NCBI RefSeq assembly: GCF_026212465.1
Contig: NC_080060.1
Location: 20,088,843 to 20,152,842 of the forward strand
DNA: 64,000 nt
Source: Amaranthus tricolor
Taxonomy: Eukaryota; Streptophyta; Magnoliopsida; Caryophyllales; Amaranthaceae
Direction of reading: 5' to 3'
Every line of letters starts with the position of its first letter. Within the stretch, counting starts at the first letter, position 1. The translations under genes and the position numbers were made by a program. The notes beneath the pieces were generated by a model. The model ran no database searches. It saw only the letters and a list, made by a program, of their open reading frames with translations, and was not told the origin of the DNA. This document shows positions 23,786 through 37,996 of the stretch, in pieces.

Positions 23786-25084
23786 GAAAATTTGAAAAAA
23801 ATAAGATTATTTAATAACTTTATTCAAAAAACAAGCTTCACTCAAACTTTATTCCCAAAATAAGCGTCCTTGGCTCCAAAGCTAGGCTTGGTGTAAAATC
23901 GCTCTTACTAACAGCGAATTAAAAGAAATGGTGAAAATTTTAGTCAATGGTCAAGTCGCTGTTACTAACAGCGACTTAATGGTTGACTGGTCAACTATAA
24001 AGTCAATGTTAGTAACAGCGACTTGTCCCTTGACCTGGTTTGACTTTTATTGACCTTTTTGTATGATTTAAACTAGTCGTCGTAAAATTGAAAAATAGTC
24101 GTAATAAAGTTGAAAATAGCCGTTGTTATTATGTTTTATAAATAACTCCATCATCCCCTACTTCACTGTATCCAAACTCCATCATTCTTGTTCTAGTTAA
24201 TCGATTTTGAAGGTCACATAAAGCATTATGTTAGTGTTATTCTTAATTTATAAATGTTAATATTATTTTTGAATGTTTACTTATGTTACTATATCATATG
24301 TGTTTCGTAGATGTCACAGGAACATTCTATTGAAGAGCATTGTGATTGTAGTTATGAAGTTGAGATTAATACAGATTGGAGCAACGTCGATCCTTACCGT
24401 AATTTTGTTACTCGTCCTTTCTACTTGGATGAAGGATTCAAATGCACGTACTTTAGGTGGGTTGCTCCGAAGTGTACCAAATCGCTTGAAAAAGAAAAAC
24501 AAGAGCTTAAAGATGAGGTATTTAATCTCAAGAGATAAATAGATGATATGGAACATAGGAAAGAAGAGACAGAAAGGATTATGAGAAAGTTGGAGAAGCA
24601 ATCTTAGTTAGCGGCGGTGGTTTAACTTAACGAATGAACAATGTAATTTGATATAGATTCGTTGAACATGAATGAAATTGTGTTGAATTTTAGAGAGCAT
24701 TCCCCTATTTGAATATGATTGTCTGTTTGATTTTGATTAAATTCATACTTAATTCTTGGTGGAATGATTCATCACCGAAAACTTTGAGTAATTAACATCA
24801 TTTCATTCATAATAAAGATCACTTCATTCATACAGACGCATTAAATCGCTGTTACTAACAACGACTTGACCTTGTTGACCAGTTAAACATTAGGTCGCTG
24901 TTAGTAACAATGACATAAGCCTTGACTAAAATTTTGACAATTTCTTTATACTTGCTGTTAGTAAGAGCGATTATATAACAAGTCTAGCTTTGGAACCAAA
25001 AACGCTTATTTAAAAAAAAAAAGTTTAAACGAAGCTTGTTTTTTGAATAAAGTTATTAAATCATCTTATTTTTTTCAAATTCAC
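23786..25084 (+). mobile_element. Mutator-like element (TIR-MULE) carrying a small gene
   Basis: Long inverted ends: the first roughly 75 bp (containing TTTGAAAAAAATAAGAT and CTTTATTCAAAAAACAAGCT) return in reverse complement at the right end, and similarity continues inward to the motif TTACTAACAGCGA, which recurs in both orientations. The flanks are 9 bp near-duplicates, TACCTTAAT (23777-23785) and TACCTTAAC (25085-25093). A 9 bp target duplication is diagnostic of Mutator. There is no transposase inside; the only gene is at 24311. The subterminal sequence resembles that of the MULE at 32209, which could be the autonomous relative. Confidence 0.8.
24311..24538 (+). CDS. Small GRF-like zinc-finger protein with C-terminal coiled coil, carried by the MULE
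   Basis: A 75-codon frame begins at ATG directly after a splice acceptor (TTTCGTAG, 24303-24310), so a 5' UTR intron is likely. The protein has C11-x-C13, then DPYRNF at residues 27-32 and C45-x-x-F-x-W50. This fits the GRF zinc-finger layout (CxC, GRxFxxC, CxFFxW), which binds single-stranded nucleic acid in other proteins. The third expected Cys is an Arg (R35). A charged, heptad-like helix follows (EKEKQELKDEVFNLKR). The same frame stays open after the TAA stop for another 22 codons, ending at a TAG at 24606-24608, suggesting a recent CAA-to-TAA change that shortened the coiled coil. Function in transposition is unknown. Confidence 0.55.
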   Translation: MSQEHSIEEHCDCSYEVEINTDWSNVDPYRNFVTRPFYLDEGFKCTYFRWVAPKCTKSLEKEKQELKDEVFNLKR

Positions 25085-25266
25085 TACCTTAACCTCCCAA
25101 AATTAGAAGTCGCACTTTACGCACATACTTTAGTTTGGGCTTTACTCCTTGTCGGGTGCCAAAATAACTTGAGAACATGGACAAGAAATTGTACTTATCT
25201 TTTCTTCAAAAGTAAGACAATACAATATTTCGACCAACTTGATCATCATCAGTGGTTCACACTTTA

Positions 25267-25735
25267 GGGGTATTTGGTATAAGAAGAAGAATGAAATCAG
25301 TAAAGATAGAGATAGGAAACCAATAAGCTTTGTAGGTTGACGGTGCATTTGATGGCTACTGGCGCTAGAGTACTCGAGGAAAGGATTGTTGCCAACGGTG
25401 GTGGTGGTTGAACATGTTATCGTGGTTTGTTTGTGGAATAGTGTTGGTGGTGAATTGGTGATGGCGTTAACGGATACCTTTTCATTAACATGTTAACGGT
25501 GTCGGAGTTACTCAAATGGTGAAAGGAGTTGATATTGGAGATATAAGGGAAGGTACACAAAAAAGGTGAGGAAATGGTTTTTGTTAACGGTGATACCTTT
25601 TCATTAACATTTCTGGGGTAACTGTTACCCTAAGGTAACGGATTCGGTTAAGCAAAGATGTTACCAAACAAAATCCCAAGGAAACACTTAAGCAATACCG
25701 TTTCGGAGTACAAAAAAAATGACGCCAAATACCCC
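25267..25735. mobile_element. Tourist-type MITE, 469 bp
   Basis: Inverted ends GGGGTATTTGG and CCAAATACCCC, flanked by TTA at 25264-25266 and 25736-25738. This is the PIF/Harbinger signature (TWA target, short GC-rich ends). The interior is GGTAACGG/GTTAACGG-rich, so it is a different subfamily from the GGCCCGTTTGGT copies. Confidence 0.8.
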
Positions 25736-25738
25736 TTA

Positions 25739-26419
25739 GCATTCAATAATAACTCCCCAGTCCACATGACAACCGTATATACCAAAACGAATACATTTAG
25801 ACCATAAATCTAGTACTACAGAATTTCCCTAGACCCTAAATGAGAATTTTTGTTTGTCTCCCTTAACTTTCTACATTTCACTTTTAAGTAAATATCCCCA
25901 TCACTTCATTAATTTGCCACTAAGAGCATCAATAATTAAGCAAGCAGGATACTAACTGTAGAATAATGTTCGAGGATCACAAAAGAACAGAACATCTAAT
26001 GCTTTAGAATTTGTATATTGAATAATAATCTATTGGTTTGATATAAACTACTCTCTTCGTTTTAGTTTGTTTTTTACACTTTGACCAAAAAATGTGAAGG
26101 CAAAATGTTAGAAACAAATTAAAACAGAGGGGTAAAACAGAAGTAATCTGTTAAATACAGTGGATAAGAAGACATGAATAAATCAAACAAATAAACAATC
26201 AAAGTCATTGAGCAAAATAAAATTAACTTATCATCTCAAATGATAGCAGATGAAAACTGTTGTTTTCATGTCTGTTGTCTAGTATAGAAATATCCATATT
26301 TGTGCACATAGGAAATCTACCCAAGTATCAACGTAGTTTACTGGACAATTAATAACATTATGTATCTACCTGGCTACCAAATACCCCAAACAACTACGTA
26401 CCAGTAACACCGTATCACA
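25739..26419 (-). other. 3' flank and probable 3' UTR of the reticulon gene
   Basis: No open frame. The last few hundred bases next to 26420 presumably form the 3' UTR of the minus-strand reticulon gene. No single polyadenylation signal is clear. Confidence 0.4.
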
Positions 26420-29400
26420 TTAAGCAATCTTCTTATCTTTCAATGGACCCCTAGGGATTTTGCTCAATACTTTTTCGTCAAAGACTGCATATTGTTTCTT
26501 AATCTCGATCATTGCTTTTTCAGCAAATGCATCTACTTGATCCTCGTATTTCTCGTACAGTACTGGCAAGGTATGAAGCAGAACAAAACCTATTCAACCA
26601 TTACGGAAAAAACAACCAAATCAAACAGACAAATAAATAGTGTTTGATGAAAACAACAAATAGATAACTAATAACTGAGCTTGAGAATGGATATTACTTG
26701 TGTAGAACAATGTCAAGAAGTTGCAGCAGCTTCCCAATATTGAAAATACCCACAAACCAGCAATCACCTGATCACAAAACAACATTCAAAATTAGATGTA
26801 GACTCACAAAGTTTACGTGAAAGCAATAACAAGACACAGGTTAGCATACAGCAAGAAACTTCTTCAAGTCTTTCCCTGATGCAATCTCACGAAGAGATTG
26901 AAGCCCGCGATTAATTTCATATCTTAAAGCCGATGCAAATTCTAGGATTGGACCCTCAGGGATCCGTACATCAGGAATTTTCGGAGGAGCCCTGTAAGAA
27001 ATCCATGTGCATTAAACAATCTATTCCCCATAACTTAAGCAATAATACATGACAATTACAAAACTGCTGCTTACTTGTTAATGAAGCTCGAAGCTTTTGA
27101 CCACAGGAACAGCACGGTAATGGTAAGTATCAAGAGATGGCAAATCAAAGTGAGCAAATGATACTCAAATACTTCAAACAAAGCCCAAACAGCGGTAACA
27201 CTCCCTAGGATCGTAGCAGAAGTTTTCTTGTCTCTCCACAGAAGAATATCCGCAGCTGCCACCATTAAGAATCACAATCACAATCACAATCACAATCACA
27301 AACGCAAATGAGAAGCAACAAAACTATTTATGGCCCGTTTGGTTAGTGGTACTAAATGGTGGTAATAGGAATGATTTAGAGTATAAAATTTCATCTAATG
27401 TTTCATGTCATTCCAAATTCCATTACCACTTAATACCACCCCTCCCAATGGCAATGCATTGGAATGAATTTTATGTAGAAAATGAAATGATTAAAGTTGG
27501 ACAAGCATGGTCATCAAAATAGCCAAGAGATTTTTCAAGCAAAAATTACATTAGTTATCAATCTCATTACCACCGTTTAATACCACATACCAAATGGACC
27601 GTTAAAGTACAATATATTTATAGAAAAACAAACTTTACAACCAATTCTTCAACATGTTCACAACATTATTGCAAGACAAAAATGAAAAGTTGACATAAGA
27701 AATTTTGGAGGGTGTTTGGCAAATGGTTGTAACTTGTCTTTTTTAGTTGACTTGCTTGACCAGCTGAAAGTGTTAGCTTTTAAGCTAACAGCTGGATAAG
27801 GCAATTGCTTTGAAAAATATTTGGTAAATTTGATATTGATTATTTATTAAAGAAAAAATTAAAAAACCAAAAGACAACCAAAAAGCAAAAAAATATTCAT
27901 TCACCAAGTACCCCATTTTATTGAATTAAGTGATTTCACTGATGGTAAAAACTACTGTCACATAATTCACTAATCTACGTGCGAATCACAAATTCATATA
28001 GTGAATTATGATCGATTTGGACTATTTTAGAGTCATTATGAGTGAATCGCGAATTTAAAAATTGAGTTAACCGGCGAATTATGTCACACCGGTAAAAATA
28101 GATTTTTGCTTATTGAATGTGATTTTCATTAATTAAAATTGATTTGCTGAATGAAACTGATTTCAACCGGCTATAATTGATTTTTAGTTATAATTAATAA
28201 GTATATTTTACTTAGAGCTATTCAAATGTGACCTGACTTGAAAATCCGAACCGAAACCGAAAGGTAACCGGCTCGAAAATATGTTTCTTTTTTATGTTTA
28301 TCGAACCGATATTATCCGAACCGAAGTTGTGCCCGAACCGATTAACGACCAAAAATCGTAAAATCGAACCCGAACTGCGACCGATTTATATAATCGACAT
28401 ATAACCGTTAACCGAGATTACCCGAAACTAATAGTGACCGACCAAAGTCATAACCGACCCGAATCATGCTCAAAACTGAACTTGATCCGGCTAAAACCGA
28501 CTTAACCCGAACGAATTTTTAATCGAAATGCCATAAACCTGAACCAATTTTTATCTTAGAGGTAAGATCGACTAATATTCAATCATCTTATTAGTTAATC
28601 TAATAAAGTAATAGAAATTTTAATAAATTAAATTTTATACATACATGGTTTCATATATTTAGAGTTAATAATCAATGGTCAATGTTTATTTAACTATTTT
28701 TAATCAATTTAGATGAAAAATGATAGAACTTTAATTTTAATTTACAGTCAAACAAATAAAAGTAACAAAGTAATAATCATTAACTGATTTGCATTTTAAC
28801 TATTTTGTCTTTACTAAGCGGAATCTTATCAGCAATAAAAAAATGGAAACAACTTAATCTGATATTAACTTGATCTATAGTAATTATTAATTTGTAGCCG
28901 AATTCTACTGGAAAATAATACCCGAATCCGATCTGTACCCGGTAAAACCGAACCAATTATTAACCGATGACAGTCCGAGACCGATTGACTACTCGACACG
29001 AACTTCAACCGATACCGAACCGATGCTAACCTAATAGCTCAAATAACCGATCTTCAACTGAATCGTGACCCACCGACCTGACACGAGTGTGACCCGTCGT
29101 AATACGCATCCGAAAAATGACTAATCTGAAATACAACTGAACCGAATGACACCCGTCCGAAACCAACTCGATCATCCGAATGAACACCTCTAATTTTACT
29201 TAATAAAACTTATTTTACTTATCATAATTGATTTAATATAAACAATAAAGTGTATCATAATTAAAGGAAAAATTCTAGTGAATAATAGATATGGTTTCAC
29301 AATTTCATAACAAAACGCATGAATAAATGGAACGCTAAATCTGTAATTAGTAGCATATCAATTATCAATATGTTTACAACAAGTTCTTTCTACAATTCCA

Positions 29401-30334
29401 AAACACCTTACCAACATTATACTTAGTTACTTACTAGTATATCAACACCCACCAAATAAAACCAAATCCACATAAAGTTTAGTCCCCCCCCCCAAAAAAA
29501 AATTCATGTTTTTCCTAATTCCTTTCTTCCAAAATGTCGAAACCCAATTACAAAACCGTATCGCTACCGATCTCTACACAATCGCATCAATTTAACCTAA
29601 TAAACAACTACAAACAACCTTCATTTCACCGAATAAAAAAGAAATTGTCGGTTAAAAAGTACAAAATTTCAAAGATTAAGCGCCAAAACAAAGAGATTGT
29701 GACCAACCGTCATTTCACCAATAAAAATAAAAATTGACGAAAAGTTCGACAATTTAAAAAAACGAAAAGATTGACCATTTATTTGAGCCACAATCAACCA
29801 TCATTTCACAAAAAATGAACGAAAAATCACATCAATATTACGTAATTTACAGCTACAAACCACCTCAATGTCATGAAAACAGGACTTGAAATTTCGAGCA
29901 ATAAAATGAAGAAGTTGTGCGTTAACCTAATTTGAAGCTATATGCAACCGTTATCTCACCAATAAAAGTAGAAACAAACGAAATTGTTGAACAATTAAAA
30001 ACAAAAACTCAATTATTAAGCAATTCAACGAAGAAATAGTACCTTCATTTCAGCTTTATTCAACAATCATCTACCCGAAATTGACCAATAACTAAAGAAA
30101 ATCTCAACGATTAAAATAAAATTCAAATAATAAAAAGTAAATCGTACGTTTACCACCACCGAGAACCTTGTGAACAGGCTTATCTCTTCCAAACAGACGA
30201 TAAATTTTGGATTTCAATGAAGAAGGTGCGGGTTTATCATCATCTGAATCTGAAGATGAAGAATCATGATGGTGAATTTTCTCCGCGATCTTTTCAACGA
30301 ATGATTCAGGTTTTGATTCATCGTGTTCTGCCAT
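26420..30334 (-). CDS. RTNLB: Reticulon-like protein B (RTNLB)
   Basis: Five minus-strand exons join in frame to a 249-residue protein: 30148-30334, 27075-27255, 26850-26991, 26698-26767 and 26420-26589 (stop TAA at 26420-26422). All introns have GT/AG ends. The N-terminus ([20 protein letters not shown], then an SSSSDSDDD acidic stretch) and [18 protein letters not shown] are typical of plant RTNLB1/2-like proteins. Two long hydrophobic hairpins form the reticulon homology domain (about residues 75-115 and 167-205), and the tail ends [13 protein letters not shown]. Reticulons sit in tubular ER and at plasmodesmata and curve the membrane. The length and unbroken frame are normal for the family, so this is probably a working gene. 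Intron 1 (27256-30147, 2.9 kb) has grown by transposon insertion. Confidence 0.93.
27331..27601. mobile_element. Tourist-type MITE in reticulon intron 1
   Basis: Ends TGGCCCGTTTGGTT and ACCAAATGGACCG with TTA target duplications at 27328-27330 and 27602-27604. The interior (GTGGTACTAAATGGTGGTAA) matches the copy at 52117-52424 and resembles the split copy at 12947. Confidence 0.85.
27712..28204. other. AT-rich remainder of reticulon intron 1, possible truncated MITE
   Basis: Begins with GGAGGGTGTTTGGCAAATG, a motif common at one end of plant hAT-type MITEs. No matching inverted end was found. A CTGAAAGTGTTAGCTTTTAA segment follows. No coding content. Confidence 0.3.
28213..29192. mobile_element. 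Non-autonomous hAT element in reticulon intron 1, 980 bp
   Basis: Ends TAGAGCTATTCAAA and TGAACACCTCTA form imperfect inverted repeats. They are flanked by a perfect 8 bp duplication ATTTTACT (28205-28212 and 29193-29200), the hAT hallmark. The interior is packed with CCGAACCGA / AACCGA / CCCGAAC motifs, as in the hAT ends at 1118-1830 and 61634-62525, so it belongs to the same broad family. No coding capacity. Confidence 0.88.
29201..30147. other. 5' part of reticulon intron 1
   Basis: AT-rich intron sequence. A short open frame at 29534-29737 (plus strand, Lys-rich) has no recognisable domain and is not called. Confidence 0.5.
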
Positions 30335-30490
30335 AGTTTGTTAAAACCCTAAAAATGGAAGTTTTTTCTTTCTTTGTTTTGATTTCTGATTGTTCTTTGT
30401 TTGTGTAGATTTTTACCGGTTAGAAATTTGTCTTTGATTGCGGAATTATTTGTCGGAGAAATATGTACTGTACCTTTAGAAGCGTGAGTT
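30335..30490 (-). promoter_or_regulatory. 5' UTR and proximal promoter of the reticulon gene
   Basis: Directly upstream of the ATG on the minus strand. AAAACCCTAAA at 30343-30353 contains a telo-box-like AAACCCTA, frequent near start sites of plant housekeeping genes. No clear TATA box. Confidence 0.4.
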
Positions 30491-30908
30491 TAAATGTCAG
30501 CCGTTTCTAGAGAGTCGGTTGAACCGCTGGAATATTTTATTTATATGACTATTATGAACATGATAAAATAGTAGATTTATTAATTGGTGTTTTATTAGAT
30601 TTCGTCATTCTTTTTCATTCTATCGTCACTCCAAATAAAATTATGAATTTGCTTTAAAATTTTAATAAATTACAACGTTGTCATCCTCTTAAAATTTCTT
30701 ATTTATAATAATAATACTAATAATTATAATAATAATTAAAAAAATAAATTAAATATAATAATTTAAACAAAAATAATAAATAAAATTAATAATAATTTTT
30801 TAAAAAACGAAAAAAAAATTACCCAGTCACAGAAAAATCGCGGCTGGACCGCGGTTTTCCTGTGACTGGATTTTTTTTTCGTTTTTTTAAATTATTATTT
30901 TTCATTTA

Positions 30909-31063
<155 letters not shown>

Positions 31064-31420
31064 TTTTTATATTCTTCTTTAAATTTAATGTTTTTAAAAT
31101 GATAAAAATGTTATTCATTGCGATTGGCTTCCGGTTTTTCTTGCGACTGCCTTTTTTTTTTATTTGAATTTCGAATTATAAAATTTCTTTTGTTTAATTA
31201 ATTTATTTTTTAATTTATTGTTATTTAATAAATGTTGTAATAAATTATTTTATTTTAATATATTATTATATTATGATAATGTTATTATAATAATTAGTTT
31301 TGAATTTAAATAATTTATTTGAGTGTTTAATTAATTTTTTAATATACTAATAATATACTAATTAAAATTTACTTGTTAATTAATTTTTAATTTTTTATTA
31401 ATAATTTAAACAAAAAAAAA

Positions 31421-31451
31421 TAATAATAACAATCACAATAATAATAATAAT

Positions 31452-31496
<45 letters not shown>

Positions 31497-31520
31497 AATA
31501 ATAATAATAACAATAATAAT
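31421..31520. repeat. (AAT)n/(AAC)n microsatellite
   Basis: AAT trinucleotides turning into about a dozen AAC units and back, in the opposite sense to the flanking ATT arrays. Confidence 0.85.
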
Positions 31521-31578
31521 ATAAATAAAATTAATAATAATTTAAAAAAACTAAAAATAAAAAATAAAAATAAAAAAA

Positions 31579-31742
31579 CCCAGTCGCGGGAAAAACCGCA
31601 AGCCAATCTCGGTTCAATCGCTGAAAAAACCGCGTCTGGACCCCGGTTCAGTCGCACAATTTTGTGCGACTGAACCGCGGTCCAGCCGCGGTTTTTTTCG
31701 CGACTAAATGGAGGTTGGTTCGCGGTTTTTCCTGCGACTGGT
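31579..31742. repeat. GC-rich palindromic block in the inverted-repeat element
   Basis: Outer arms CAGTCGCGGGAAAAACCGC and GCGGTTTTTCCTGCGACTG pair with each other. An inner near-perfect palindrome at 31645-31676 has arms GGTTCAGTCGCACAA and TTGTGCGACTGAACC. This stands out from AT-rich surroundings. Confidence 0.85.
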
Positions 31743-31767
31743 TTTTTTAAAAATTATTATTAATTTT

Positions 31768-31798
31768 ATTTATATTATTATTGTTATTATTATTATTA

Positions 31799-31866
<68 letters not shown>

Positions 31867-31882
31867 GTGATTGTTGTTATTA

Positions 31883-31966
<84 letters not shown>
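31768..31966. repeat. (ATT)n microsatellite, right arm
   Basis: Long ATT run with one GTGATTGTTGTT interruption near 31866. Confidence 0.9.
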
Positions 31967-31967
<1 letters not shown>

Positions 31968-32208
31968 ATTATCATTTTTGTTTTAATTATTATATTTAAT
32001 TTAATTTTTTAAATATGTTTATTATTATTATTATTATTATCATTATTATTATTATTATTATTAGTTAATAAGAAATTTCAAGGGGGGTGGCAAAGTTGTA
32101 ATTTTTTAAAGTCCAGGGCAAATTCGTAATTTCATTTTGAGGGGGGTTGCGATAAAATAAAAAGGTGGTGATGTTTAAGGATTGGGTTATTAATTATTAA
32201 TATAGATT

Positions 32209-32795
32209 TTTTTGCCAAAGATTGAAACAAATGAGCTTATTATCAAAAAAATTTCTAAAATAATCTTCGTGCAATTTTAATTTTCAAAATAAGTGTCTCT
32301 ATGTCCGAACATAATGTCAGGTATGTTCGATGTTACTAACAAAGAACAAAATAGTTGGTAAAACAATCAAAATCTTTTATTTGTTGTTGCTAACAAAAGG
32401 AAAACAATGTCATAGCGTTGGAAAGAATAAAAAAAATAAAAACATGTTTGTTCGCTTTTACTAACAGTGATCAAACATAATTCATTTTTTTGTTCTTTCC
32501 AACATTATGACATTATCTCTCTTTTGTTTGCTATTAGTAACAGCGAACAAACATGAATCAGATGTCTTTTATTTAATAATTGTGTGAAATTAAGTGTTTT
32601 TTATGGTTGTGATTTTGTTAATGAAGATAATGAAGTTAGTTACATTAACGGGTTTGTTTATGTTGGTATTGAAATTGGTATTGTTAAATTTCTTGTGAAT
32701 ACATATTATGTAGAGGTGAAAGAATATTGAGTTTGAGGTCCCCCTTTGAGATTTGGTTTAAGGAAAAAGGCATAAAACTACATAAAGTGCAAAAC
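32209..32795 (+). mobile_element. Left terminal region of a MULE
   Basis: Contains CAAAATAAGTGTCTCTATGT, comparable to CAAAATAAGCGTCCTTGGCT in the MULE at 23786, and repeated TTACTAACA-GAACAAA motifs in both orientations (32330-32540). No matching right end is present. The transposase relic follows directly. Confidence 0.55.
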
Positions 32796-34830
32796 AATGG
32801 TAGACGATGGTAAGGTGTTTGAGGCTTTTAAAAGTACCGATGAAAAAGACTTTGTGGATTTGTATGTAGTGGGAAGGAATCCTCTTAAGGGGACCACTTA
32901 AAAAACAACAAATATGGTGGAGCCTAGTGTAAGAAATAGCAATAAGTTATAGATCTCCCCTAAAATAGATTCCTCTAGGAGGTCATAAAATATAATCTTA
33001 GATGTTGAGATACTTAACATACTTAACATTAAACGCGTAGCTATAGACTTTTCATAATCACCATTTCACAAACTAGCCTCTCAAAGGCAAAAATAATAAG
33101 CAAACATACTCAACTACTTCACAGGCGGAAACATTCGGTAAAGAGGAAAACTACCAAATCAGCCCCACAGCCACCTGTAAAACCAGCCACTCAACCACCT
33201 ACACAACCACCTAGGAAAAGGCCTACAATTCCACCTTCACCTCCAAAAAAATTCACTCTAACAAGAAAACAAGCTGGTAGGTAGGACCTACTCCTTCAAA
33301 AAAGAATGTACCTTCACCTCCGCCTCCACCTCCACCTGCACCTCAACCTCTACCACCACCTGCACCTTCATCCTCCTCCACCTTTATAATATGAACCCCA
33401 ATAAACCCAAACACAGCCTGATCCAGTAACTAAGGAGAAGGGAAAGGAAAAAGACAAGGGAGAGAGCAAGGCTAATCCAAAGAGAGCTAAGCCTAGGGTT
33501 AGGAGAGCCTTGTTCATTATTGATGATGAACTAGCTTATGAAGAGCAACCTTAATCTAATGTTGAACTTGATAATGATGATTTTGAGGGAAATTTTGGTG
33601 ATGATTTATTTACTGAGAGTGTAGGAGTGGCTGTCTTGGAAGAGGTAAATTGGATAGTTGGTGGAAGGAATGGTTTAAATGTCGATGTTTGAAATGAAGA
33701 GGGAAATAGAACATAAGCTGCTAATGGTAATGATGATGAAAATCTGTAGTCAGAAGAATTAGAAGAAGGTGCAAATAAGTACCCTGTCTTCAATCCAAAT
33801 GTTGACATTGAAAGGACGGTTTCACTCAAAGTTGGATTAATTTTTCCTAATGTGGAGCTTTTAAAAAATGTTGTACAACAACATGGCATTGAAAACAAAT
33901 ATGATTTCTATTGTCTTCACAACTACACAAAGAGGTTTGATGCTATTTGTGTAGATCAGTGTGACTTGTGAAAAGCTGAAATGCACTTTTTACATACATG
34001 CTAGCAAGTTGAGAAGAGAGGAACGTATGCATATCAAAATTTGTAGGATTGAGGATCGATTTTGGATAAGCATCAAACAAGTAAACTTACTTCCAAGTTT
34101 CTACCTAAGAGATACTTGGAAGTACGGAGGACGTATCCTAAGTGAAAATTGGTTAAAAGTTTGCAAAACAAGGTTAAGGAGGATTTTGGGATAATAGAAG
34201 GGTATCATAAATGTTGGTATGCAAGGGCAAGAGCAAATATTATGTTGTATGGGGATTGTGTTGATCAATTCAAAAGAGTATATGACTATGCAAATGCAGT
34301 GAGGAAGCACAATCCAAGCAGCACTGCATTAGTCAAAGTTTTAACAAGTATAGAGAGACTATTATTTCAAAGCATGTTTGTATGTCTTAAAACAGTGTGG
34401 GACGGTTTTTTAGCTGGATGTATACCTGTAATAAGGATGGATGGATGTCACTTAACAAAAGAATACTTTGGAGTCTGTTTAACAATAGTTGGAAAGGATG
34501 GTAACATTAACATTTAACCATTGACTTGGGCAATTGTTGATTTGGAGGAATTTCGGACTCAGTCATGGTTCTTGACCAATTTAAAAGAATGTTTAGGCAC
34601 AGAAGCTAGAAAGGGGTTTACATTCATGTATGAATGACAAAAGGTCTTGTTTGTTAATGGTCTTTTATTATTAAGTTCTTTCTATTATGTTGTTGGTTTG
34701 TATTCACAATTTCTTTTTTTAGGGACTTATAAGGGCTCTAGATGATGTTTCTGAAGCAAATACAAAGTATTGTTTCTGAAGCAAAAATCAAAGGCCTACA
34801 AGAGCAAATTAAGTTGAGTTGAAGTCTTGA
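32796..34830 (+). pseudogene. MULE transposase gene, broken
   Basis: Fragments in order: an N-terminal segment at 32796 (MVDDGKVFEAFKSTDEKDFV); a Pro-rich linker (33160-33370); a basic segment followed by a MuDR-type DNA-binding region (KVGLIFPNVELLKNVVQQHG, near 33829-33890); then, after frame breaks, HASKLRREERMHIKIC (near 33998) and the MULE domain start from 34149. The first catalytic Asp is seen in MDGCHL (about 34440). The region of the second catalytic Asp, near 34632, is replaced by a stop. Further decayed similarity (GLIRALDDV) lies near 34730. At least four stops or frameshifts rule out function. The right end of the element is missing. Confidence 0.75.
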
Positions 34831-35006
34831 ACTTGATGGTAAACGTTTCTTCTGAGTCTGCTTCTTCAATTCAGGATACACGTTTGTTATGAATGGTATG
34901 TGTGACTTGAGTGCACATTAAAAGGATGAATTCATGTGTGTGACTCTTGGTTTGTGGAATCCAAATGGGTGTAATTATGTGGAGAGTATTCATAAAGAAT
35001 TATGGG
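34831..35006. other. Unassigned spacer before the copia-type LTR
   Basis: May be the 3' internal end of the retroelement whose LTR follows. No coding signal. Confidence 0.3.
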
Positions 35007-35615
35007 TGTTAATGAAGATTAATGAAGAAAATGAAAGGGTTTGATTTATTGTAAGCTCGATCAAACTTTTGACAGAGGAAGCAGTAAGGTCGCTCGACCT
35101 ACCCGCTCAACCGAGCGAACTATATTGGTGGATCGAGCGGTCAGACAGAATGCTCCAGAATGCAGCTGATAATCGCTCGACCGAGTCGCTCGACCGAGCG
35201 AGCTCCGTATTCCGGTCGAGCGGATCCTCTGATGTGCATGGGATGCTTGTTTTCGACCTTTCAAATCCTTAGAGTTATTTCATAGTATTCCTTACTCAAT
35301 ATTAACTATATATTCAAGTGAGCTATTGATATTCATGTAGCTAGTACTATATATAGAGCTCTCATACTCACACATCAAACACATCAAACACAACCCCTAA
35401 GCCAAACACATAGCCTTTTGTTTCTATCTCTTACTCAGTTGTAATTCTTCATTGAGAAGTGTTGTTTATACATATTTGATATAATATAAACAGAAACTAC
35501 ACACCACGGAGGACGTAGCCATCATTGGGTGAACCTCCTTAAATCTTTGTGTCCTTTTTTGATTAGTTTACATTGTCAAACGTTGTTTTGTTCATTGTTG
35601 TTATAGAATAAAACA
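35007..35615 (+). repeat. Copia-type LTR, about 609 bp
   Basis: Starts TGTTAATGAAG and ends ATAAAACA. It contains a TATA box (CTATATATAGAGCTC, about 35348-35362) and a transcribed part with CACGGAGGACGTAGCC and GGGTGAACC near 35507-35540, which is characteristic of plant copia LTRs. No 5 bp target duplication matches at the two ends, so it is a truncated element or an imprecisely bounded solo LTR. It carries a cluster of CGCTCGACCGAGCGA motifs. Confidence 0.6.

Positions 35616-37996
<2,381 letters not shown>

Noticed and set aside
33551..33898. 115-codon minus-strand open frame
   Set aside because: It is the antisense shadow of the MULE transposase relic on the plus strand.
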